From the NCBI GenBank assembly GCA_032622095.1, contig CP136062.1:162868875-162932874 (forward strand): a stretch of DNA of 64,000 nucleotides. The letters are read 5' to 3'. The position numbers were made by a program, and so were the translations under genes. The notes below the pieces were generated by a model that had not been told where the DNA came from, did no database searches, and saw only the letters and a list, made by a program, of their open reading frames with translations. Below, in pieces: positions 1-11,791 of this stretch (the first letter of the stretch is position 1; every line of letters starts with the position of its first letter). This DNA is from Siphonodentalium dalli. Taxonomy: Eukaryota; Mollusca; Scaphopoda; Gadilida; Siphonodentaliidae.

Positions 1-396
1 TAGGAGCTAAAATAGTCGCCCATCCCAGGTTTATGGGCTATTTTGGATTATGGGCTAGAGCCCCTAATCCTTCAGAAGTAGTTCTCATTTTAAATTAATC
101 TTAGAAGTTGAAAAAAAGTGATTTGGAAAATAGCCCTCAAGCAGTGGTATTTTTTTTTTTCGGACTGTCATTGGACTGTCACCGATTTGGGGGCTACAAT
201 TTAGGTATTATGGGATAAAATTGGGAGTCCTGGCCGGTTTTGGACATATTTGTGTGCTATTTAGCCCATTATAATGAAAAACAATTACAAGGACACAGTA
301 CATAGCCCATTATCCGTACATGAACGCAGGGGATAGCCCATCAGCCTTGGACAAAAAGTAGCCCTTAGTTGTTGTACCCCATAAACCTCTAATGTC
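1..396. other. Unassigned AT-rich segment with scattered TAGCCCAT/ATGGGCTA words
   Basis: No gene is visible. The words ATGGGCTA and TAGCCCAT recur in both orientations (near 36, 50, 262, 302, 334 and 358), suggesting a decayed repeat cut by the window edge. Homology to the block at 47 kb starts only near 397. Confidence 0.4.
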
Positions 397-3300
397 GGGA
401 GTACCGCCCGGGCTCCATCGGTATCCGATAACTTTAAAATTCTTTGAGATATCAACTCCAAAGTTTACATATGGATAAAATTCATCAATAGGCCGATTGA
501 GTTCGAAAATCAGGCCTGCTCGTCAATTAGGGGGTTAGGGTGGCGGTTTTTGTAAGTAAAATGTTAATTTTCATTGTTCGGTAGCTATCAACTCAAGAAA
601 GCATTGAGATATCAATTCCAAATTTTAAATATGAATAAAACTTGATTAATAAGCCGATTGAGTTCGAAAATGTGGCCCGCTCGCCAATCAGGGGGTGGGG
701 GTCTTTGTGGGTAGAATGTTCCTTTTCGTACTTATGAAGTGTATACATGAAGAATGGTTATAAAGGTATTAATTCCAATTTTGTTATGTGTATGATACTT
801 GGCAATATGCCAATATCATCACATGGGGTCGGCCCGCCAATTAGGGACCGAAATGTGGGAGGTACATTGCTCTTCTAGACACTTATTATAGCTCAAAATG
901 GTATCAAGGTATCAACTCAATAGTTTAAATATGGATAAAACTCATCAGCGGGTTGAGTTCATACATGGGACCTGTCCGCCAATTAGTGGCAGATGGGTGG
1001 GGTTTGTTGTGGGTAAAATCATTTTCAATCTTTAATTGGTACACGGATGGTGTGAGATACCAATCTCAAATTCTACCTGTGGACTCATGAATATGTTGTT
1101 CTATTTCTCGCATGTGACTGGCTCACCAATTAGTGGCTATACGGGCAGGTGAGGTTTTTTGGGTACATTTTTCTTCAAGTGGCTTCACAAAAACTCCATG
1201 GTCGATTTAGCTCAAATGTTATCTACAGGTTTGTTATATGATGGAGGGATTTAATTCACTGCTTATATGCTAATCAGGGGTGGATTAGGGAGCTTAGTTT
1301 CTTCTGCCAGTTTATACCCCCCTCAAAATCCACTTGGCCCTTTAACTCAAATTCAGTGAGCAAGTTTCCTTGGTGGCGTGGAATACAATGTGTTGAACAG
1401 GTCCCAATATGTTGATTAGGGGTGAACTTATGGTGCATTGAACCCTCTTGAACAGACAAATATGCACTTCTCCAGGTGCTATAATAACCCTTACCTATGA
1501 ATGGCGTAGCTAGCATCTAGGTCTGATAATGGCATTATTGTTTATAGCAGAGGTCATTAATCATCTCCTGGCAACGCATATATTTGGTTTGTTTACTTTT
1601 AATGACTGTTCCTTTTGTAACATAGGGTAAATGTCATTAGCAAGATTAAATAAATAAAAAGAGCATTCAGTTCTACATCATTGAATTTTGTTATTCTCTC
1701 TCTTGATTTTAGAACCAGAATTATTACAGGACACTATAAGAAACCTATTGAACAGTGATTCACTATAGTTTTAGATATGTGCCATTTGAGTTTATTCCCT
1801 GTTCAGAGAATGACAATAATTTCATGTGATATGATTATGAGCAACTATAATGCAGAGTGTCTTGAAATACACCAGTTTTAACCCACAAGGCTCCAACAAC
1901 CTTTTTTCAGCATGATACATGTCATGTCTGATAGTGGCAATATAGGTAGAATCAGACTTACGTAGTTTTTGCTTCGATGCTATTTTGAGCTGAACCTATA
2001 ACTGTTCATGAAACATTATTTTATATTAAATTTATATTAAATTTAAAACTTTGACCATATACATATATTCAGCGTACTGTAGACCTACTACCATGGAGGC
2101 ATTTACCATGCATTATTGGTGAATTTGGTTTTAGAATCAAATATATTAATTAGGGGCCAGAGTATGGGGGTTCATATAGTTTTGGTTACTTGGTTTAGAA
2201 AAATGGCTTATTCTCTAGAGCCACCTGGTGAATTCTTTCAAATTTGATTTGAAGCATTATTGGAACCTTCTGTTCCAGATTAGTTCAAGGTGTCTAGCTT
2301 GACTGATGTTTAGGGAGGCTATCGGTCAAATACAGTATAATAGGACAAATTTGGAAACTGTATGCAGGATTGGGAAGTTCAAGACAATTCTGATCAAGAA
2401 CCACTTGTGGATTCTTTCCAAATTTGGTTTTGAGCATCATAGGGATAACTACTTTCTTATTTGTTTAAGGCCAACACTTTAATGAGTTATAGGGCCTACC
2501 AATCAGAATCAGATCCTTCAAGAAATTGGTGGCCCACTCAAAGGGCCACTGCTATTTGTTACAGAGGTTCTGTTCACTGAATATTCTGTGTACAAGGCGA
2601 TTTATTATCAATGGCAATGCAGTGGCCATTTATTTCTCGTATACTATGTTTGCTTATGAATTGATATGTGTGTCATTTGAAATATAAAACGACTCATCTC
2701 AGTGGGTTCACATCTGCCCATATAGTGGACCTATTTTACCTAGTAACATGAGTAGATGAGAATGTCTTATTTTTAGTTTGTTCCGAAATCCAAGATGGCC
2801 GCCATCTTGAATTTCTTTGGCACACCATACAGGTCCAATTTATGAACGGATTTTCTCGAAACTTGAGCTAGGATTATTTAGTACCATGAGTTGACGAGAC
2901 CGTCCTAGTTTGAGTCCGTTTCGAAATCCAAAATGGCGCTATGGCAGCCATCTTGAATTTCTTCGGCACTCCCCACAGGTCGCATTTAGGAACCGATTTT
3001 CTCGAAACTTGCTAGTGCAATGAGCCGATGAGAACATCAAGTTGATTCGGTGTCATGGACACTCATTCATATCATCATGAATTTTGTCATGGAGGTTGAC
3101 AAGGTTGAATTCAATTCATAGCCATTGTCGCAAGTTAAGCTACTGTGTCATCGACACTTTCATTATATGCTATCTACAGTCTAAAGCATCTAACTACAAT
3201 GCAAGGTAATGTTTGTTTTTATTCCCAATACAGTTTACATACATGATATATCAGTTAGTATAACAATTAAATAAGATATTTAGAACAAAAAGGGATTTGG

Positions 3301-3797
3301 CAAATCTTGAGACGACGTCGTGTCTGGATATGCCCGTGTATTCGTATACAGATTCCCGTTATTCAGATATTAAATTTTGGTGCATCATGCACGCAAAGGA
3401 AAATATATTGTCAGCAAATCGCGTGTATTTTGACTCTAATTTTGACTATCCCTCTTTGTAATTCAAAATGTCCCATTTTTTAAAACACATATCGTTTATA
3501 TCCCTGTCCACTGTGAGAAAGTTATCCCTGTCCACTGTGACAACTTTCTGACTTCGAAGTTTATGAATGTCCCTCTTTGTCACACTTCAATATTTTGATG
3601 TCCATATTTTGAAAACACAAGGGAAAAATATTATGTCCCCAATTCTAAAACACAGATCGTGTATTTTCCTGTCCCCTATTAACAAATTTCAAACCCATGG
3701 GTGTATGTCCCCTTTTCTCACACTCGAAAAAACACACGTCTATCCACCCTGTCCACCATTAGTATGTAAAAAAAACGACTTTCTATTTTGAGATTCG
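397..3797 (+). repeat. Duplicated block, copy A
   Basis: This block is collinear, in direct orientation, with 47,088-52,690 (copy B). Both run through the same landmarks: 'atatcaactccaaa' near 450 and 47,130, 'gggtggatta' near 1,278 and 47,953, 'taggggccagagtatggg' near 2,150 and 48,855, and 'ctttctattttgagattcgg' at 3,778-3,797 and 52,671-52,690. A hand comparison of about 240 bp (1,274-1,516) gave roughly 10 percent divergence. Copy B contains a CACTA-like insertion that copy A lacks, so copy A preserves the empty site at 2,976-2,978. Copy B lies inside a large Helitron, so copy A may be part of a related Helitron whose ends are missing here. The open frames in this block are not convincing genes. 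Confidence 0.85.
2770..3000. repeat. Tandem repeat of about 140 bp ('gccgccatcttgaatttctt' type), about 2 units
   Basis: Two units carry 'atggc(g/a)gccatcttgaatttctt' followed by 'gattttctcgaaacttg'. The corresponding place in copy B (about 49,440-49,925) has about four units, so the array expanded or contracted after the block duplicated. Confidence 0.65.
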
Positions 3798-4157
3798 GAG
3801 TTAGGAACCTCGGGAAATCGACAAATTGGAGTCGTGTTTCCATGTTGGAATTCTGCAAATGTGCAGTGCTAAAGAGAACCGACATTAAAGCATACTGATT
3901 AATCTTCCGATTATACGTGGATTAATATGGAATGTTCAGGTACCATTTATATTATAATTATTACCTGTATTATACCCCCGCAATCAGTTGTGGGTGGGGT
4001 GAGGTATACTGGAATCAGCTTGTCCGTCCGTCCGTCCGTTCATATATATCTTATTTCTATCTAAGTGTTCCCGATATATCTGGGAGGACTATAATAATCA
4101 GCATGTCTGTCCGTGCGTCCGTCCGATGTGGTTTCTGATTGATAACTTTAGTATTAG
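3798..4157. other. Unassigned spacer with a GTCC microsatellite
   Basis: Copy A ends abruptly at 3,797. The following bases contain 'gtgggtggggtgaggtatac' and (GTCC)n at about 4,021-4,040, and a second GTCC-rich stretch near 4,105-4,125. These look like a dispersed mollusc-type repeat. No gene is seen. Confidence 0.4.
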
Positions 4158-4161
4158 TTAA

Positions 4162-4529
4162 AGTGATGTGAAACACTCCGGTTGGGTGATCAAATAGAAA
4201 TTGAGAATAATCTTTCATAAAGTAGATATTTGTTACTAATATCAATCCAAATTGATGATACACATTGTCATTCTTATATATTAATTAAATGCAATGGTTC
4301 TCGATGGCGAAATCATTTGTGTTAGATTATCGCCGATAGTTGCGTCCCGGATCGAGATGTAAATATTTACAATTGGGCGCAGTACCGACGATGTTTTTCT
4401 ATGGGGTGGTATGGTCGATTTCTTTGACATTTTGGCTATGTTAGTAGAATACTACATTCCCCTTATTGGCATAGCGTCTGAGTACTAACTTATAACTTTC
4501 ACGCACCCGAACAAGTCCATAATATGTCT
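4162..4529 (-). mobile_element. TTAA-target MITE, 368 bp (relative of 53,875-54,253)
   Basis: The element is bounded by TTAA at 4,158-4,161 and at 4,530-4,533. Its ends read AGTGATGTG at the left and CATAATATGTCT at the right. It is the inverted relative of 53,875-54,253; shared landmarks include the 'gtgttagattatcgccgata' tract and the 'taaatatttacaattgggcg' tract. The terminal inverted repeats are very short (AG/CT). The 53.9-kb copy disrupts an RT frame precisely at TTAA, which proves the boundaries for both. No transposase is encoded. TTAA targeting is typical of piggyBac-type transposases, but the termini do not show the usual CCC start. Confidence 0.75.
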
Positions 4530-4533
4530 TTAA

Positions 4534-4782
4534 CTGATTCGTATGTGACATGTCCATGATATTTCTAATATGCGAGCGTTGGAGTATAGTAGATCTTCAG
4601 TTATATAAATATTCGCCTTTATCACATTCTGGTGAATATAATGATTTCATACAGATGTGAGAAATTAATGGACTGTCCCTTTATGCAGAAGAATGACGCA
4701 GGACGCTCTCTAAACCAGTCAGAACGAGACGCGTTCCTTCCTCCTGATACGTAATTTCTATCCTCATGTGACTCTTTTCAAT
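4534..4782. other. Unassigned flank of the great palindrome
   Basis: No repeat partner or coding sequence was recognised. It has no counterpart beyond the right arm (after 18,771), so the symmetry stops here. Confidence 0.4.
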
Positions 4783-4974
4783 GCATATGTGATGATACCC
4801 CGCCTGTTTGGTGCCAGTCTAGACAGTTTGACCTACATTCTCTGCAGTACATGGTGTTTGACCTATATTCTCCGCCCACGCGTCGGTCTATTTGTATACC
4901 GGTTGGGCATGTCCGGACATGACCCGTTGGTTATATCCAATGGGATAATGTTAAAGTGACACTCGCATTGAAAA

Positions 4975-5260
4975 CTTACAAAAAATTCAAAAATTCAAAA
5001 ACTTCAAAAATTTCAAAAATTTCAAAAACTTCAAAAACGTCAAAAACTTCAAAAACTTCAAAAACTTCAAAAACTTCAAAAATCGCAAAAAATTTCAAAA
5101 AAGTTTAAAAACTTCAAAATACTCAAAAATTTCAAAAAACTTAAAAAACTTTTCAAAAAGAAACAAAAATGAAAAACAGAAAAAAATTCATAAATTAAAA
5201 AAATATGAAAAACTTAAAAAACTTCAACTTTTTCTAAAATTCAAAAATACTTTAAAATTA
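4975..5260. repeat. (AAAACTTCA)n-type minisatellite, left arm
   Basis: Degenerate 9-10 bp units 'aaaaacttc' run for nearly 300 bp, starting about 190 bp inside the outer edge of the palindrome. The mirror copy is at about 18,294-18,579. Confidence 0.85.
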
Positions 5261-5411
5261 AATTAAAATTAACTGTCTTTTAATATATCTAACCCACTGC
5301 CACTTCTAAGGGTTCCACACTACACCTGAGGGGATATTGAGTGGTCTACACACGTCTCCTAAACCCTAGAATAAGATCCAGCCCATAAGAAACACCGCCT
5401 CCTGCAATGCC

Positions 5412-5530
5412 TGTCATTCGAATCTGACGCAATCCCTACTTCTGGCGCAATGCCTGAGTCATTCGAATCTGGCGCAATCCCTACTTCCGGCGCAACGCCT
5501 GAGTCATTGGAATCTGACGCAATCCCTCGC
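5412..5530. repeat. Tandem repeat of about 47 bp, left arm
   Basis: About 2.5 units carry 'gagtcattcgaatctg' and 'cgcaatccctact'. The mirror copy is at about 18,024-18,142. Nearby, 5,918-5,965 holds two 27-bp copies of 'gcacgctctacagatatcat' (also mirrored). Confidence 0.75.
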
Positions 5531-7599
5531 GAAACCTACCGGCTGACTCCACACCCATCGGCTAAACGTTGTATCACATGCTTATTATTTGATCATATCG
5601 TGGAAATTCAATGTTTTGTCATCACTCATGAGATATAACCCATATCCACTGAAAAAGGGTGGATATCCTCTATTTATTTATAATTTTTTCTTTGTTATCT
5701 TTTTTTTATCCCTCTTTTTTATCTACCACTTCCTGTTTTTATTCGCTCTTCTTTTTCTTACAACTTCTAATCCCTCATAATCTTCGAATATCCACTTTCA
5801 TCTCCAAGTTTTTGAAAAAATTCCTTGTTTAGTAGCACCTCCAGATGGGCTCTATAGAATTTGAACGAGGCATCCATCTTGGATATTACTCTTTCTATGA
5901 CTAAATCCGTTAGCACGCTCTACAGATATCATATAGGTAGCACGCTCTACAGATGTCATATAGGCCTCTTCACATCTTGTTTTCCATAATTTATTCATTC
6001 CTAATCGCTCCATTGACTGTAACAAATTAAATTACCCCCCTCCCCCTGTATTTAGAATACATCCTTCATTATTAATATTTCCTCCTTTCATGGTGTGCAT
6101 GTTCCTTGGGACATCTTTGCTAATGTGAAGCCACACCTATTATATATATATATATATACAACTTTAAAAGCCCGCGAAAATATTACTCATATTATAGACT
6201 TCCCTTTGAAGACCTTTGTATGTGACAATGATCCGTAATATTGTTTCTAAGTGACACTGGCCAGTGAAACTGATACTACGGGTATGAACTAGCCAACTTC
6301 ACATCGTAACAATAATAAAAGGGACACTTCATCTATATCAGTCTCAAAACGTGTTGGTACACATCTGTGTGGAAACTAAAACCAATCACTCTTCGTCCGT
6401 CATCCGTACATAATTGTAATATAATTTTCTCAGAAACCACGGGATCCCTTTGGCTGAAATTTGGTCTCAACATGGGATAAGAAATTATCCATGGAAGACA
6501 ACAGTGTCCGTGTGGGGGAGAAGCTTCGTAGTGTTTCGCTGTCGCCATGGTGTTTGTTTGGGTATAGGCATGGGTGGTGAGTGTGGTTCTCATATGGTAT
6601 GAACTAGCCTTTACTGACTGAGGTAATTTAGTGCACATGTCATCACTTCACTGATAACCATTATATGGTCAAATCCCTACACTATCAAACGCAATGTTTC
6701 AATAATGGGTTTTCTTAAAATTTTGACTAAATATTGGTTATATTATACGCATCAGCGATCCTTCTTAATAACGCTCTGTATATTTTCAAACGCATTGCAC
6801 TAAATGGGTTTGGAATAGCCATACAGGAAAGGAGAAACTGAGGTCCTGGGTAGGTCGACTGCATATAGCAGTATATATGGGGTACAGACATGGACAGCAA
6901 TGGGTTCCTCGTGGCTTCTGGTCTACACATGACATATTAAAGTTAACCACACCCATCGGCGCGCCTTTATTGGGCTATGAAGCGCCATACAGGCTCGAAT
7001 CATGGCCTTCGCCATGTGTTTCTATTTGAACCCACATTAGTAACTAAATAAAATCTTTCTCTCCAGGTTGTTTCACGCCATAACCTTGATTTGGAAAGCT
7101 TGAAGGGCTAATTAAGCTTCAATTTAAATCCCAACATTTTCTTATTTGAAGAACGTATCTGGTTAAACATGTCCACCATAGTAAGCTCATTTAATTCAAA
7201 GAGCTTCACACATAGTCCCACTAGTAATGATGTGTCGTTATTTACTACAGAAATGGTCATATAGAATACAATACAACACATTTTGGTCACATACCTTAAA
7301 GGTGCACGTCACTTTCGCAAGATATCGAACTGACCATGTATAGAGTGGAATGACATGTCGGGTATCAAATGTATAATCAGTTCCAGTATTTCGTCCATAA
7401 GGCAGTTTTGGTTGTAACATCATTGTGTATGACGGTTCATTCATATGATATCTTAGCGGTTGCACACGATACTGTCTGTTGTATTTTATGTCTTATATCA
7501 TGTATATTAATTGCTCCATGGATGGTAGGAGTATGGCATTGGTGTCTGGTTCTTCGATGTATTCTAGTCATAGTTCATTCATATTATTACTCTAAAATC

Positions 7600-8960
7600 T
7601 CCATTAAATGGAGAAACTAAAGAGCCCATATTATGTAGACTAGTGTATAAATACTTACTTCATGCATTATTTTTATCAATTATATGTATTATAACTCCCA
7701 TCAAGATAGGCTGTTATACAGAGGAAACAAAGCATGTACCAAGTGACAGTCTGTACCAAGTGACAGTCTCATGTCACGAAAGGCCTACTATGTGGACACA
7801 TTTTCTTATCAAAACGCTCTATTATGTAGGGGGTTATCAACCATTGGTCTGGAAAAGGCATACGAGCGGAAGGCGTGTATACACATTTATTCGATGTACT
7901 CTTTAATCGTCGATTTCTCTTTATTGTCGTTAATTTATAGCATTATTAGTAGGAATCTAAACTCGCCGTTATATTGAGAAAATAATGCGTCAATACCAGT
8001 CAATACTGCTTTATTGGCGGTAAATGAAATTATTGAATCATGTATCGCAGCTAAACAAGCGAGACAACTGATCACAGCACAAAAATTAGTAATATTTCTG
8101 AAGCCTTGAGTGGGTTGTAATACACAGTGTAAATTTTCATTATTGCTACCATTTAAGGAAACATGCCCCCGATAGGGCTACTATGCGAACACATGTCTAT
8201 ATTAATTTCACATATTCCTTACCGTTCATTCATATATACTCCAAGCTCTCTGTTAATACAGAGGCATCAAAACATTGGTCTGGAAGAGACCTACTATGTG
8301 GATGCGTGTATACATATTTACTTGATGTATTCTTTAATCGTTCATTTCTCTTTATTATCGTTCATTTATAGCATTATTAGAAGAAATTTAGTCTAAAATC
8401 TCCATTACATGGAGACAATAAAGAGCCCATATGGTGTAGACTAATGCATAAATACTTACTTCATGTATTCTTTTCACCAATTATATGTATTGTACATCCT
8501 ATACATTTAGTCCGTTATACAGAGGAAACAAAGCATGTACTACGTGGCAGTTTCATATGACGATAAGACCTACTATGTGAACACATGTGCATATTAATTT
8601 CACATATTCTTCTCAAAACGCTCTATTTTATACGGGGGGTATCAAACATTGGTCTGGAAAAGGCATGCTATGTGGACGCGTGTATACATATTGACTTCAT
8701 ATATGCATTCATAGTTCATTTCTCTTAATTGTCGTTCATTTAATAGCATTATTAGTAGAAATATAGTCTAAAACCGTCGGTATATGGAGAATATATAGCG
8801 TCAATACTGTTTTATTGTTGGTAACTCAAATTATTGCATTATGTATCGCAACTAAACAAGCGAGATAACTCATAAATTCTTAATAGTTCTGATGTCTATG
8901 GCAGTTCACACAGTGTATATTTTCATTGTTGTTACCATTTTAGTGCATACATTACTGATT
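7600..8960. repeat. Diverged tandem domain, about 0.4/0.8-kb periodicity, left arm
   Basis: The module 'ggtctggaa' + 'gcgtgtatacaca' + 'tagcattattag' recurs near 7,850, 8,280 and 8,650. The module 'gttatacagaggaaacaaag' recurs near 7,711 and 8,513. Spacing is about 400 and 800 bp. The mirror lies at about 14,595-15,955. Confidence 0.7.
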
Positions 8961-10389
8961 TCTGTGTAAGAACGCCGGTCTCCATTGTTGTTATGATTGT
9001 GCCTATAACTGTCCATATTCTTAAAGCAAGTACGGTACCTCTATGTGATATGATCTATAAAAATTTCCATTTTCACAGGTAAATCACGTATAAACGCTCT
9101 TTAATGTATAGTTAAACTGAGTTTTCACATGCAGGGCTATGTCTTTGTGGACTATATACGTGGTATACTTCAGTATATACACGAAGTGAATGTGTTCTAA
9201 GTATACGTATCTGATTTATGTATACGTCCGTGTTTCTTAAAGCAAATCCAATACATATTAGTGCGTTATATTATGATGTACATTAAGTGCCCTTTTCACT
9301 GTTAAATCAAGTAAAAAGGCCCTCTACTATAGTTAACTATTCAGTTCCACGTACGCTATAAGATCTATGGTGGTCCGGTGTGTCTTATCAATATGCCATT
9401 ATATGCACGAATGTAATGTGTTCAAATATGTGGGTTATGATGTATACTTTAATGTTAAAGTATATAAGCACTCTTTAAGATATGCATATGCAGAATGTTG
9501 CCTCTTTACACTGACAGAAAAAAAAGGAATATATAATTTTGAGTACTACTCTTCATAAAACGTTAGAAAACCATAATCTAACAACGAATATCGAAGAACA
9601 ATGTAATTACTTGATAAGCATTGTAAATATTTCGTCTGTTTTAAATAAAATGGAAATATTTCGTCTATTTGAAATACAGTTGGAAGCAACAATCAAGTAT
9701 TTAAATGAAATTTGGACCAAAATCTTATAATTTGAGAAAACGTATATAATTTCTATCGAAGTCTTATAATAAAGGAAGGCTTTGTGCGAATCCATTCGGT
9801 CTAATGTGTGAATGTGTTCATCATCGCAAATATAATGATGCAGAAATGAATATTTCCTAGAATAATGTTAACATAGCTTGTATTTAACCGAAATAATATA
9901 GCATTTGAGTTAAAATGTTTCATATTAGGACCATAACGAACCAATGCATAAAAATACAATATTTTGTTTTTCATTCTCGATCAAAATAATGCAGGGTTGT
10001 CAATTATCAACAAAAAACAAATACTTTGAAACAAAAACGATGACATAAGAAGGAATATCCAAGAGCTAGTGTGAAAATAACCCTCACATTTATAAAAAAA
10101 AAACAATAAAATTAAAGTTTTCGAGTAAGTCCTTCAAATTTATTGAATTTTTTCGTCTATGTTGGATAAAATTTGACACAAAAATCAATTAGCTCACTAA
10201 CAGTTCGCGCAATATCTCATATTTTGAGAAAACGTTTGCAATTTTAGACAACAATATTGCTAGTGAAGGTGAATATTTCATCCTGGAACTCATGAAATAT
10301 GATAAAAGTAGATGTAAAGACACTTCACGAGCCCTCATATATTTGAGTTATGAACATAAAGTCATCTCATAGTGCCATTGTACCCCATA

Positions 10390-11330
10390 ATTTGGTCAGG
10401 AGAAATATGTATTTCATATTTGACCCTTCATCTGTGGTAAAAAATGAATTAAGGGACATGGGAGTGGTGTCCCTGGACATTAACCTAGAGCATAAATTGA
10501 CTCAATTATGCAATTTTAGGCAACATTCTTGCCAGGGAAAGTGTATATTTCATGTTGGAACTCATCCAATGTGATAAACATGCATCATAAGACACTTAAT
10601 GAGCTCTGATGACTTTGAGTTATGACAACAACGGCATCTCATACTAGATTGTAAGCCATAATTTGGTCAGGAAAAGTGTAAATTTCATATTTTATCCTAC
10701 ATGTGTTTTAACAATCAATGTAATTACACCCCATCGGTCGCCTAGACACAGCGTAAATGTTCTCAAGTTTTCAATTGTAGGCCACAATGTCGGCAGTGAA
10801 GGTAAACATTTCATGTTGGAACCCATGAAATGTGATAAAATGGATAAAAAGACACTTCCTGAGTCCTTATGACTGAGTTATGAACATAAAGGGAACTCAT
10901 AGTGTATTGTAGGTCATAATTTGGTCAGGAAAATTGTAAATTTCATGTCTTAAGCTCCATGTGTTTTTAAAATATATGTAATTACAACCATTGGGTCCCT
11001 AGAGATCAATCCACAGTCCATGTGTAGTCCATATGCAATTTTAGGGAACAGTTTTGCTAGTGAAGGTGAACATTCCATGCTGGAACTCATGAAATATGAT
11101 AAAAATAGATGAAAAGACACTTTCTGAGGCCTTGGTCGGGAGAAATGTGTATTGTATTTTGACCCTTGATGCGTGGTAGCAATCAATGAAATTACACCCC
11201 ATGGTATCCTCAGATATGAAGCAACATCATAAATGCACTCAGTTTTGGCAATTTAGACAACATTGTTGATGGGGAAGTTGTACATGTCATGTTGGAACTG
11301 GTGAAATGTGATAATAATTGATCAAAAGAC
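10390..11330. repeat. Diverged tandem repeat of about 265 bp, left arm
   Basis: 'ttggtcagga' followed by 'tgtaaatttcat' recurs near 10,393, 10,661 and 10,920, with a weaker copy near 11,133. Between them come 'gttggaactcatgaaatg' and 'aaaagacact'. The mirror lies at about 12,225-13,165. Confidence 0.75.
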
Positions 11331-11763
11331 ACTCGATGAGCCCTGATGGGTTTCAATTATGGTCATAAAGGCATATGATAGTGTCATTATACAACGGGGA
11401 AATTTGGGAAGCGCTAACAAAGCGTATCTGCACGGTGTTATACGAATCAAAATGATCCTGATATAAGAAATGCAATCTAGATCATACTCAGTATCTTCGT
11501 ATCGACTGAATATATCGTTATTCGATGGTGTTCCTGGCATACCTCCGTCTTTACTTTTCTTATGCTTTTGTAGATTGTAGTTCGACGATAATATCTTTCT
11601 TCACAAATGGCACCCGTGTATTGTCTCGAATCATGGGAAGAACTATCGTCCTTATACCAGCGAAAAGATGAGCAAATATGGTGTGGTATTATAAACTCGC
11701 CGCGTTCGTACCTCTATTTATCGTTTAGAGTAATTGTTCTTAGATAAAAAAAAAATAGGCGCG

Positions 11764-11791
11764 CGTGCGGCCCCCTCATCCCCACTGCCGC
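11764..11791. other. 28-bp GC-rich loop at the centre of the palindrome
   Basis: The symmetric axis is at 11,777.5. The arms end with a mirrored A10/T10 run followed by taggcgcg/cgcgccta. The 28 bp between them, a mix of g/c runs with 'ccccctcatcccc', are not self-complementary and are strikingly GC-rich for this AT-rich region. It does not look like the PacBio hairpin adapter as I know it, which is rich in GGAGGAGG and CTCTCTC. Confidence 0.85.

Larger units (their letters stand above)
4783..11763 (+). repeat. Left arm of a 14-kb palindrome
   Basis: Each base x pairs with 23,555-x on the right arm (23,554-x outside position 6,041). The arms were compared through mirrored open frames and direct reading. 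I found only two differences: a C6 run near 6,035-6,041 against G5 on the right, and G at 11,377 where the mirror base at 12,178 predicts A. The outer edge is sharp at 4,783, and no target-site duplication is visible outside it. The arm contains minisatellites (4,975-5,260; 5,412-5,530), a tandem domain of about 0.4/0.8 kb periodicity (about 7,600-8,960) and diverged repeats of about 265 bp (10,390-11,330). No protein family was recognised; the longest frame is about 100 codons. Confidence 0.9.

Noticed and set aside
1274-1516. 80-codon minus-strand frame conserved in both duplicated blocks (also 47,947-48,189)
   Set aside because: The two copies differ at roughly 10 percent of bases, with about as many amino-acid changes as expected without selection; it lies in a repeat and has no recognisable motif.
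3567-3791. 74-codon frame (MSLFVTLQYFDVHIL...) nearly identical at 52,459-52,683
   Set aside because: It is part of the 'ctttgtcacacttcaatatt' repeat; length and composition follow the DNA repeat rather than a protein.
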